Of a stretch of DNA of 64,000 bases, positions 35,857 to 43,379 are shown one piece after another. This stretch comes from DAOUEO01 sp963763495 (lineage in GTDB: Bacteria > Chloroflexota > Dehalococcoidia > DSTF01 > JALHUB01). The position numbers and the translations under genes were made by a program. Location of the stretch: the NCBI GenBank assembly GCA_963763495.1, contig CAVXOY010000018.1, positions 186,001-250,000 on the forward strand. Direction: 5' to 3'. Under the pieces are notes generated by a model. The model did no database searches, had not been told where the DNA came from, and saw only the letters and a program-made list of their open reading frames with translations. Within the stretch, counting starts at the first letter, position 1. The number at the start of each line of letters is the position of its first letter.

Positions 35857-37342
35857 CTAGTCCTTGCTTCTAAGTTGGGGGAAAAGGATGACTTCGCGGA
35901 TCGAGCGCTGGCCGGTCAGGAGCATCACCAGCCGGTCGATCCCGATGCCCAGGCCGCCGGTGGGGGGCATCCCGTGCTCGAGCGCGAGAAGGAACTCCTC
36001 GTCGATCATCTCCACCTCTTCCTCGCCTGCCGCCCGCCGTCGCGACTGCTCCTGGAAGCGCTGCCGCTGATCGATGGGGTCGTTCAGCTCCGTGTAGGCG
36101 TTGCCCAGTTCGAAGCCGCCCGCGAACGGCTCGAATCGCTCCACCAGGTCCGGGTTATCCGGCTTGCGCTTGGCTAGGGGCGATAGCGCTGCCGGGTAGT
36201 CCATCAGGAACGTCGGCTCCATGAACTGCGGCTCGACACGCGCTGATAGCAGCTCGTCCACCAGCTTCGCCCAGCCGGCCTCCGGCGCCACCTCGATACC
36301 CATCTTCTGGACCGTCATCCGCAGACCCGCCTCGTCGCGCCGGTACTCCTCCAGGTCCAGGTCGGCGTACTGGCGTAGGGCGTCGTGGACGGTGATCCGT
36401 CGCCAGGGCGGCGCCAGATCGATCTCGCCGTCGCCGCAGGGGACGCGGGTTGTGCCGATGACCTCCTTCGCGACCGATGACACCAGCTCCTCCACCATCG
36501 CCGCCACGTCGTTGTAGTCGGCGTAGGCCTCGTAGCTCTCCATCATCGTGAACTCGGGGTTGTGCCGCGTCGATATCCCCTCGTTGCGGAAGATGCGCCC
36601 GATCTCGTACACCTTGTCGAACCCACCGATGATCAGACGCTTGAGATAAAGCTCCGTCGCTATCCGCAGGTAGAGGTTGCGGTCGAGCGCGTTGTGATAG
36701 GTGACGAAGGGTTTGGCAGCCGCTCCTCCCGCCTCCGGCAGCAGCACCGGCGTCTCCACCTCCAGGAAGCCGCGCCCGTCCATGAAGCGGCGGATAGCCG
36801 AGATGATCTGGATGCGTAGCGCGAAGAGGCGTCGCGCCTCGTCGTTGGCGACGAGGTCCAGATAGCGCTGCCGGTAGCGCGTCTCCGTGTCCACCAGGCC
36901 GTGCCACTTCTCGGGCAGAGGTTGGAGGGACTTGGCCAGCAGCGAGTACTCAGCCGCCTCGACTGTCACCTCACCGGCGCGGGTGCGAAAGAGAGCGCCC
37001 TGCGCGCCGGCGAAATCGCCGATGTCCAGGTCGGCTAGAGCCTGGTATGACCTTTTCGCCCAGGGTGTCGCTCTTGAGATAGACCTGGATCTTTCCCGAC
37101 CCGTTCCGCAGGTCGATGAACGTCGCCTTGCCCATGTCCCGCAGAGCGGTCACCCGTCCCGCGACCGTTACCTTGGGCGCGTCGCCGGATTGAGCCTTCT
37201 CCCATTCGGCGAAGGCTTGGACCGCCTCATCAGCAGTGTGAGTGCGCCGGTAGCGGGGAGGATAGGGGTCAACGCCGCGGGCCCTAATGCGCGCCAGCTT
37301 CTCCTGCCGGAGCTGGAAACTCTCCTCGTTGCGAATCGACAT
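35857..37342 (-). CDS. lysS: Lysyl-tRNA synthetase, class II (one frame break)
   Basis: 494 aa after removing one extra base near 37047. The N-terminal OB-fold anticodon domain has VTVAGRVTALRDMGKATFID then YQALADLDIGDFAGAQGALF. The class II core has ETRYRQRYLDLV, RIFRNEGISTRHNPEFTMME (motif 2), and LALEHGMPPTGGLGIGIDRL then VMLLTGQRSIREVILFP (motif 3). Housekeeping charging enzyme, in the usual position after greA. Confidence 0.96.
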
Positions 37343-37425
37343 CGTAGGCTCCCAAAGATCAAACGGCGGGCGACCGTGCTCTGCGGCCCCGCCCGTCGCT
37401 GTCCGTCAATTCGATTCCTCAGCCG

Positions 37426-37899
37426 TCAGGCTATGCTTGTAATGGTGAGTCTCAGAGTGCCTGCCGGTGCATCAACCAGCACCGCGTCGCCGACCCCCTT
37501 GCCCATGAGGCCGCGGCCTACCGGGGATTCGTTGCTGATGCGCCCCTCCTTGGGCTCGGCCTCAGCGCTGCCGACTATGGTGTAGGTTTCCTTCGTGCCC
37601 TTCGGGGTGAGCACTGTGACTTTGGAGCCCAACTGCACCCGCTTGGAGCGATGGGCCTGCTCTTCGTTGATCAGCTCGGCATTGGCGACTATCTTCTCCA
37701 GAGTGAGGATGCGCCCCTCCACGAACGCTTGCTCGTTCTTGGCGTCCTCGTACTCGGCGTTGTTCTGGGTGCTGGCCAGCTCCTTGGCCTGATGGATGCG
37801 ATCAGCTACCTCCTGACGGCGTACCGTCTGTAGGTGATCGAGCTCCTTCTCCAGTTTGGCGAGACCTTCTTTGGTTAGAGGAACCGGTTTGTCCGGCAT
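37426..37899 (-). CDS. greA: Transcription elongation factor GreA with non-acidic coiled-coil tip
   Basis: 157 aa with normal domain order: LTKEGLAKLEKELDHLQTVR coiled coil (1-80) and FKBP-like C-terminal domain (SKVTVLTPKGTKETYTIVGS; ...GRISNESPVGRGLMGKGVGD). In E. coli the tip is HGDLKENAEY, with the catalytic Asp41 and Glu44; here it is LASTQNNAEY, so Asp becomes Ser43 and Glu becomes Asn46. Stimulation of RNA cleavage therefore looks impaired, yet the rest of GreA is well conserved. A second GreA-like protein at 49961 keeps both acids. A promoter and a strong leader terminator precede the gene. Confidence 0.9.
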   Translation of the reverse strand: MPDKPVPLTKEGLAKLEKELDHLQTVRRQEVADRIHQAKELASTQNNAEYEDAKNEQAFVEGRILTLEKIVANAELINEEQAHRSKRVQLGSKVTVLTPKGTKETYTIVGSAEAEPKEGRISNESPVGRGLMGKGVGDAVLVDAPAGTLRLTITSIA

Positions 37900-37922
37900 C
37901 GCTCCACTCCTGCCGCTGATTC

Positions 37923-37955
37923 AAAAAAGAGACTGAGCGCACCAGGCCCTCAGTC
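37923..37955 (-). terminator. Intrinsic terminator/attenuator in the greA leader
   Basis: Minus strand: GACTGAG, an 11-base loop, CTCAGTC, then TCTTTTTTGA. It lies between the predicted promoter (TATAAT at 37979) and the ATG at 37899. With the predicted start at about 37972, most initiated RNAs would end as a short leader of about 50 bases unless read-through occurs. E. coli greA also has a leader terminator (GraL). Confidence 0.75.
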
Positions 37956-37978
37956 AATGATGATCTTAAGTGACCCTC

Positions 37979-38008
37979 ATTATAGACAACCGGCGGGACA
38001 CTTGTAAA
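37979..38008 (-). promoter_or_regulatory. greA promoter
   Basis: Minus-strand TTTACA (38003-38008), an 18-base spacer and consensus TATAAT (37979-37984). Confidence 0.7.
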
Positions 38009-38116
38009 CCCCTTGCCGCTTCTCTATGACAGTGTAATCGACATGAATGCGCTTATTCTGAATGGATGGGAACGCTGCCTAACGCAGCCCCGTCCTCGAC
38101 CTGTGCCCCCTTCGTC

Positions 38117-38146
38117 TTGGCGGCGAAAAAAGGCGCGTGCTACAAT
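38117..38146 (+). promoter_or_regulatory. htrA operon promoter
   Basis: TTGGCG at 38117-38122, 18-base spacer, TACAAT at 38141-38146. It is divergent from the greA promoter. The leader contains a TGACAG/CTGTCA hairpin. Confidence 0.55.
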
Positions 38147-38189
38147 GACCCCGTTGATCCTGACAGCCTGCGGACTGTCAATCTGAGAA

Positions 38190-39314
38190 TTGACCACGAA
38201 GGAGATGCAAGCCAGATTGCGGTCAACATTGTCGCTGGCCTTGCTTGTCCTGTTCGCCGCGATGGTGGGAGGGGTGGCGGGAGGGCTCACCGTTCACCTC
38301 ATGGGAGACGATGAACCCGCGCCCTCATCGGCTGGCCCGCCGGCCGCTGAGCCCTCCATTGTGCTCGCAGAGGATATTGCGGTCGTTGAGGTCGCACGGA
38401 GGGCTGCGCCTTCCGTAGTCACTATCAAGAACGAGGTGGAGCCCCGGGAAGATGTGTTCGGTAACCTCCTGGAAGAGACCGCTGTGGGCTCCGGCGTCAT
38501 TATCGATGAAAACGGTTTCATCGTGACCAATGAGCACGTGGTTCGCGATGCCGGCCGGATCACCGTCCAGCTAAGCGACGGTCAGGAGCGGCCCGCAACC
38601 GTCGTCAGCGCCGACGACCCCTTCACCGACCTGGCGGTCATCAAGATAGAGGCGGGTGGCCTCAAGACCCTCCCTTGGGGCGACTCCGATGCCCTCCAGT
38701 TGGGCGAGCCGGTCGTGGCCATCGGCAGCGCCCTCAGCCGGTTCGAAGGTTCCGTGACCGTCGGCGTCGTCAGCGGCCTCCACCGGCGCTGGCTCCGCAA
38801 TGGCGTGCTCATGGAAGACCTTGTGCAGACCGACGCGGCGATCAACCATGGCAACAGCGGCGGCGCCCTCCTCAACTCCCGCGGCGAACTGGTGGGGCTG
38901 AACAGCACCGTCGTCCGTAGCACTGAGGCCGGTGAAGTGGTGGAAGGGGTCGCTTTCGCCATATCCAGCAAGGTTGCAGAACCCATAGTCGACACCATAA
39001 TCGAGGAGGGAAGCTATCCCAGAGCGTTCCTGGGCATATCCCACCAGGACATTGACGAGCAGATGGCGGGGTTCGACTTGGCGGCGGATCACGGCGCCCT
39101 GGTTATCCGCGTCTCTCCGGACACCCCTGCCGCCGAGGCCGGCATACAGGAGGGCGACATAATCCTTCGCCTGGGGGACATTGCGCTCGGTAGTGAGATG
39201 CCCTTCCTCAATGCCCTGGCCCTTCTCACGCCCGGTGAGACGGCGCCTGTCCTGTTGAACCGGGGTGGTGAGGAGATCACCGTCGACGTAGAGTTCGTCG
39301 CTCGCGAAAGGTGA
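38190..39314 (+). CDS. HtrA/DegP-type serine protease, membrane-anchored
   Basis: 374 aa. TTG start; an ATG five codons in sits directly on the AGGAG, so it is a poor start. A signal anchor LALLVLFAAMVGGVAGGLTV (about 16-36), a linker, then the trypsin-like domain: TNEHVV with His116, DPFTDLAV with Asp147 and INHGNSGGALL with Ser223, the catalytic triad of the S1C family. A C-terminal PDZ domain (about 275-365) has PAAEAGIQEGDIILRLGDIA. It degrades misfolded exported proteins. First gene of a plus-strand set. Confidence 0.93.
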   Translation: MTTKEMQARLRSTLSLALLVLFAAMVGGVAGGLTVHLMGDDEPAPSSAGPPAAEPSIVLAEDIAVVEVARRAAPSVVTIKNEVEPREDVFGNLLEETAVGSGVIIDENGFIVTNEHVVRDAGRITVQLSDGQERPATVVSADDPFTDLAVIKIEAGGLKTLPWGDSDALQLGEPVVAIGSALSRFEGSVTVGVVSGLHRRWLRNGVLMEDLVQTDAAINHGNSGGALLNSRGELVGLNSTVVRSTEAGEVVEGVAFAISSKVAEPIVDTIIEEGSYPRAFLGISHQDIDEQMAGFDLAADHGALVIRVSPDTPAAEAGIQEGDIILRLGDIALGSEMPFLNALALLTPGETAPVLLNRGGEEITVDVEFVARER

Positions 39315-40954
39315 CAATGAACGAGCAGGGTCCATTCGACCGGATACTGCGTCAGGAGCCGCCCCCCCGCGACCGGGGAGGTCACTTCATCATCATCGCC
39401 ATCTTGGCTCTCGGACTGCTTCTTCTCATCCTTGTCCTCCCTCCCATCTCTATCCTCAGCGGCGATGGTGGGAATGGTGGTGGGGGCGACGTCAACATCA
39501 GCGCCAAACCCCGCAAGGATATGCCCGCCCCGCCCGAGGGGATGGAGGCCGTCAGCCCCCTCTACGATATCGCCGTCTCCGGCTCCATCGAAGGGCCGAC
39601 CGTGATCACTCTGAATCCGCCCTCGCCGGTCGGCGATTCCCGCAACCTCTCCTTCTACACCGTGGAGGGAGGCAAGTGGCGACGTGTCAGCAGCGCCAAG
39701 CTGGTTCTTGACGGGACCGCTGTTCAGGGGGAGGTCACGGAACTGCCCAAGAACGTCGTTGTCCTTCGGACCATCAGTGCCTTGTACCAGCTATCGGGGT
39801 CATTGCCCGCCGGCTCCGAACTCAATTCGGACGCTGCCCAGACCATCTCTGCCCTCAATCCGGTGGACTTCGCGCCGGCCGCCGACGGCTCTCTTGAGGG
39901 CGAGGCAGCGGAGTTACCCTCGGACCTGCAACTCGACGTCTATCCCACCATCCGCGCCCAAACGCAGCAGCAGATGGATGCGGTGGATGCCATCATCGGC
40001 TCCCCCGATCTCCGCGACGAGCACCTGAACGCCATCCTGTCGATGGTAGAAGCTGGTCAGTACCGGGGCGTGGATATCGACTACGGTTCCGTCGACGCCC
40101 TGCACAAAGACGAGTTCTCCGACTTCGTTGAGACTCTGGCCGAGCAGCTCCACCGGCGCGGCCTCAGTCTCACGCTCACCGCGCCTCTACCCGTCCAGGA
40201 GGGCACGGATTGGGATAGCGGCGCCTACGATTGGCTGCGGCTTGCTCAGGCCGCCGACGCCATCAAGCTTCTGCCCGAAGAGGACCCCTCTCGCTACTAT
40301 AAGAGGACAGAACAGGCGCTCCAGTTCCTCACTGAGGATGAGAAGATCGCCCCCGCCAAGCTGGTGCTGATAATCACCCCCTGGGCCCACGAGAAGGGGG
40401 GCGAGGGGATCCGCAGGCTCAGCCTGCTCGAGGCGCTGGCCATCGCCAGCACACCCAAACTGGAGGACGGCGGCGAAATAGCGCCCGGCGACAATGTGAC
40501 CGTTATCGGCGAGAACGTCTACAAAGAGGACGGCGCCTCCGGCATCGGCTGGGACGAGGAAGCGGCCGCCGTGTACTTCAGCTACCCCGGCTTGGGCGGC
40601 GCTCGCACCGTCTGGATCGAGAACTCCTTCAGCTTCGTCTTCCGCCTGAACCTGGTGGCGCGCTTTCACCTGGGCGGCGTGGCGATAGATGATGTCTCAA
40701 GCGGCCCCGGTGTCAACGACATCTGGCCGGTTCTCCAAGAGTATGCCGCGACTGGGAAGGTTGCGCTCGTAAAACCCAACGGCAGCCTGTTTTCTCCCGT
40801 CTGGGAGGCCGACGGCGGCAGCCTCAAGGACAGCGGTGACGGCTCCGTCGTCTGGACCGCTCCCGACGAGCCGGGCGCCTACCGGATCACCCTTATCGTG
40901 AGCGATGGCCTGGCGCGTCTGGGCCAGCGGCTGAACGTGACGGTCAAGGAATAG
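39311..40954 (+). CDS. GH18-like membrane protein lacking the catalytic glutamate
   Basis: 547 aa. One N-terminal membrane anchor (about 25-47, FIIIAILALGLLLLILVLPP). The middle resembles family 18 or spore-germination YaaH-type TIM barrels. GQYRGVDIDYGSVD (about 249-262) corresponds to the DxxDxDxE motif, but a Gly occupies the general-acid Glu position. The C-terminus (about 470-547) is a cadherin/Ig-like beta domain (SLKDSGDGSVVWTAPDEPGA). It is therefore probably a binding protein, not a hydrolase; both are inferences. GTGA overlap with htrA. Confidence 0.6.
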   Translation: MTMNEQGPFDRILRQEPPPRDRGGHFIIIAILALGLLLLILVLPPISILSGDGGNGGGGDVNISAKPRKDMPAPPEGMEAVSPLYDIAVSGSIEGPTVITLNPPSPVGDSRNLSFYTVEGGKWRRVSSAKLVLDGTAVQGEVTELPKNVVVLRTISALYQLSGSLPAGSELNSDAAQTISALNPVDFAPAADGSLEGEAAELPSDLQLDVYPTIRAQTQQQMDAVDAIIGSPDLRDEHLNAILSMVEAGQYRGVDIDYGSVDALHKDEFSDFVETLAEQLHRRGLSLTLTAPLPVQEGTDWDSGAYDWLRLAQAADAIKLLPEEDPSRYYKRTEQALQFLTEDEKIAPAKLVLIITPWAHEKGGEGIRRLSLLEALAIASTPKLEDGGEIAPGDNVTVIGENVYKEDGASGIGWDEEAAAVYFSYPGLGGARTVWIENSFSFVFRLNLVARFHLGGVAIDDVSSGPGVNDIWPVLQEYAATGKVALVKPNGSLFSPVWEADGGSLKDSGDGSVVWTAPDEPGAYRITLIVSDGLARLGQRLNVTVKE

Positions 40955-40964
40955 TCCGCGGAGT

Positions 40965-41519
40965 ATGCGCGTAATCGCCGGCACAGCGAAGGGGCGCCAA
41001 CTGAAGGGCCCTCGCGGGCGCGGCCTCCGGCCAACCTCGGACCTCGTGCGCGGCGCCATCTTCGACATGCTGGCGGCGATGGGCGCCGACCTTACGCGGA
41101 CGCTCGACTTGTACGCCGGGACCGGTGCCCTGGGCATCGAAGCCTTGAGCCGCGGCGCCGAATCGTGTGATTTCGTGGAGAGGGACAGCCGCTCCTGCAA
41201 GCTAATCCGCGACAATCTGGTTCACACCGGCCTCGCTGAAAGAGCGGCCGTTCACTGTTTTCCCGTCGATAAGGTATTGACCAGATTGCAGGGGGAGTAT
41301 AGCCTCATTCTGGCGGATCCGCCCTACGAGGACGAGAAAGCAAACGCTGTATTGCAGGATATAGCCGCCTCTTCCCTCGTAGCGCCGGCTGCCGTTATTG
41401 TAGTGGAGCACTCGCAACGCCGTCCCTTGCCGTCGGTCTTGGGGAATTGCGAGATGATAAACAGCCGGCGGCACGGAGATACCTGTATCTCTATCTACCG
41501 TCCAGGAGGTAGCTCGTGA
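40965..41519 (+). CDS. rsmD: 16S rRNA (guanine-N2)-methyltransferase RsmD
   Basis: 184 aa. Methylates G966 of 16S rRNA (E. coli numbering) using SAM. MRVIAGTAKGRQLKGPRGRG, then RPTSDLVRGAIFDML and LDLYAGTGALGIEALSRGAE (SAM loop), and the catalytic DPPYEDE near residue 118. Complete. 10 bases after the GH18-like gene; its end overlaps coaD as GTGA. Confidence 0.95.
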   Translation: MRVIAGTAKGRQLKGPRGRGLRPTSDLVRGAIFDMLAAMGADLTRTLDLYAGTGALGIEALSRGAESCDFVERDSRSCKLIRDNLVHTGLAERAAVHCFPVDKVLTRLQGEYSLILADPPYEDEKANAVLQDIAASSLVAPAAVIVVEHSQRRPLPSVLGNCEMINSRRHGDTCISIYRPGGSS

Positions 41520-42001
41520 CTATCGCTGTCTATCCAGGCCGTTTTGACCCAGTGACCAACGGTCATCTGAACATCGTCCGCCGCGCTGCCTCTCTCTTCG
41601 ACAATGTCGTCGTCGCCGTCTACCACCTGGATCAGGACTATCTGTTCTCCACCGAGGAGCGGGTGGAGCTCTTTCGCGAGGCGGTCAAAGACATACCTGG
41701 GGTGACCGTCGACTCCTTCCGTGGCCTCACCGTCAACTTCGCCCGCAGCCGGTCGGCCACCGTCCTCGTGCGAGGGATACGCGCCGTCACCGGCTTCGAA
41801 GCCGAGTTTGACATGGCCCTTATGAACAAAGAGATGGCCCCCGAGATCGAGTCGGTGTATCTCATGGCCAGCCGTGAGCACCTCTTCATAAGCGGCGCTC
41901 GCATCCGAGAACTGGCCCGTTTCGGCTACGACGTGGCCAAGCTTGTGCCCTCCCACGTCGCCGTGGCCCTGCGACGCAAGCTCGGCACGGATCAGAAGTA
42001 A
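41516..42001 (+). CDS. coaD: Phosphopantetheine adenylyltransferase
   Basis: 161 aa, GTG start overlapping rsmD. TIAVYPGRFDPVTNGHLNIV carries the T/HxGH nucleotidyltransferase motif, with the second motif near the C-terminus, HLFISGARIRELARFGYDVA (ISSTxVR-like), plus VRGIRAVTGFEAEFDMALMN in the middle. It makes dephospho-CoA from phosphopantetheine and ATP. rsmD-coaD neighbours are widespread. Confidence 0.97.
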   Translation: MTIAVYPGRFDPVTNGHLNIVRRAASLFDNVVVAVYHLDQDYLFSTEERVELFREAVKDIPGVTVDSFRGLTVNFARSRSATVLVRGIRAVTGFEAEFDMALMNKEMAPEIESVYLMASREHLFISGARIRELARFGYDVAKLVPSHVAVALRRKLGTDQK

Positions 42002-42025
42002 TCTGCCCCAAGAAGGAGTAGAGCC

Positions 42026-42550
42026 ATCGACATCCTGCATCTCATAGACCGACTTGAGGAGTTGGTGGGTGAGAGCATGAAGCTCCCCATCGGCGGCCGC
42101 GTGGCCATCGACAGACGCCGTCTCCTCGACCTAATTGACCAGATGCGCGTAACCGTGCCCACTGAGCTGCGGGAGGCCCAAGAGGTGCTCCAGCAGAAGG
42201 ACGAGGTGCTGGCCGGGGCCCGCGAGGAATCACAGCTCCTGCTCGCCCGCGCCCAGCAGGAAGTCGAGGAACGTCTCAGCGAGACAGAGATCGTCAAAAC
42301 GGCGCAGGCCCGCAGCGAAGAGTTGCTCCATCAGGCTGAGGAACAAGCGGAGGTCATGCTGAGAGATACCGAGGATCGCATCAGGTCCCGGCTCGGCCAG
42401 GCGGAGACCGTCGCTGCCCAGCAGATGGATGAGGCTGACCGCTACGCCCTGGAGATGCTCAAGAAGCTGGAGTCCCAGCTATCGGCCTTCCTGGGCAGCG
42501 TGCGCGCCGGCGTCGACAGCATGGAGAACCGGACCCAACCCCGGTCCTGA
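42026..42550 (+). CDS. DivIVA/SepIVA-like coiled-coil protein
   Basis: About 162-174 aa. The conserved N-terminus DILHLIDRLEELVGESMKLP, then GRVAIDRRRLLDLIDQMRVT, is followed by a long coiled coil (about 70-165: EAQEVLQQKDEVLAGAREES...) ending MENRTQPRS. Such proteins sit next to coaD in Actinobacteria (SepIVA) and Chloroflexota and act in polar or septal growth. The best ribosome site (AAGAAGGAG) leads to ATC at 42026, in frame, while the first ATG/GTG-type start is GTG 42062. The ATC may be a rare start or a miscalled ATG. Confidence 0.65.
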   Translation: MDILHLIDRLEELVGESMKLPIGGRVAIDRRRLLDLIDQMRVTVPTELREAQEVLQQKDEVLAGAREESQLLLARAQQEVEERLSETEIVKTAQARSEELLHQAEEQAEVMLRDTEDRIRSRLGQAETVAAQQMDEADRYALEMLKKLESQLSAFLGSVRAGVDSMENRTQPRS

Positions 42551-42579
42551 TCGCCTTCAAGGATCTCCGGAGAAACTGC

Positions 42580-42605
42580 GACCCCCGGCTCAACGGGGGT
42601 CTCTT
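42580..42605 (+). terminator. Terminator after the htrA-to-coaD set
   Basis: GACCCCC, 8-base loop, GGGGGTC, then TCTTCGT. It closes the plus-strand cluster ahead of the convergent hydrolase gene. Confidence 0.6.
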
Positions 42606-42640
42606 CGTGATCGAACGGCGTTGCTTCTCCGACAGGCCGC

Positions 42641-43357
42641 TTATGGCCCCGCCAGGAACGCCATGATCGCTGCCTTCAACTCCTCCCCGTGCTCGCCTTC
42701 CAGCAGGTTCGTGCCGTGTTCCGAGCCCTCGAAGACCTTCTCCTCCTTTGGCTCCGGCGCCTGTTCGAACAGCCTCTCCAGGCTCGTCATCGCCGAGCTG
42801 TCCCCCTCGCTGGCGATGAGCAGCTTCCGCTCACCGACCTGTCCCACCACCTCTTCCGCATTCAAGTCCTCAAACCGCGCCGGCGCCGAGACCGTCACCA
42901 CACCGGCGACATCCTCCCGCGCCGCCACGATCAGCGACGCCGTTCCCCCCATGCTGGCGCCCACCAGGTAGATCGAGCCGTAGCCCCGCTCCCGCATCGC
43001 TGCGATGGCGGCTTCAACGTCTAGGTCGATCTTCGACAGTTCCTTCTTGCCCTCCGACTCGCCGTACCCCCGGAAATCGAAGGTGAGAGCGCTGTAGCCC
43101 GCCTTCGCCAGTTCCTCCGCGAAGCCGTACCACGACGTCTGGTCGCTTGGCCGCATGTGGCAGAGGATGACGATCTTCTCACCGCTTCCGAAGAGGTGCC
43201 CGTGGATCGTCAGGCCATCCGCCGTCTGGAAGCTCACCGCCTGCGATTCGCCGCTCGACGGAGTAGGGTGTGGCTTCTCCTCGTCGTCCCCGCACGCCGC
43301 CAAGATCAGCCCCAAGACAGCGACAAGAAGGAAGAGATACCGTCGTGACATTCGCAC
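42641..43357 (-). CDS. Alpha/beta hydrolase lipoprotein
   Basis: 238 aa. The signal MRMSRRYLFLLVAVLGLILA ends in a lipobox AAC, so the protein is outside the membrane. The hydrolase core has LCHMRPSDQTSWYGFAEELA, FDFRGYGESEG, GASMGGTAS with the nucleophile Ser (GxSxG), and the catalytic His in SEHGTNLLEGEHG. The oxyanion and Asp region (SEGDSSA) is in order. Related to dienelactone-hydrolase-like and BAAT-like lipases. The substrate is unknown. It converges with the DivIVA-like gene across a terminator. Confidence 0.9.
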   Translation of the reverse strand: MRMSRRYLFLLVAVLGLILAACGDDEEKPHPTPSSGESQAVSFQTADGLTIHGHLFGSGEKIVILCHMRPSDQTSWYGFAEELAKAGYSALTFDFRGYGESEGKKELSKIDLDVEAAIAAMRERGYGSIYLVGASMGGTASLIVAAREDVAGVVTVSAPARFEDLNAEEVVGQVGERKLLIASEGDSSAMTSLERLFEQAPEPKEEKVFEGSEHGTNLLEGEHGEELKAAIMAFLAGP

Positions 43358-43379
43358 GTTCTCCTTGCGCCCGCTCGTT

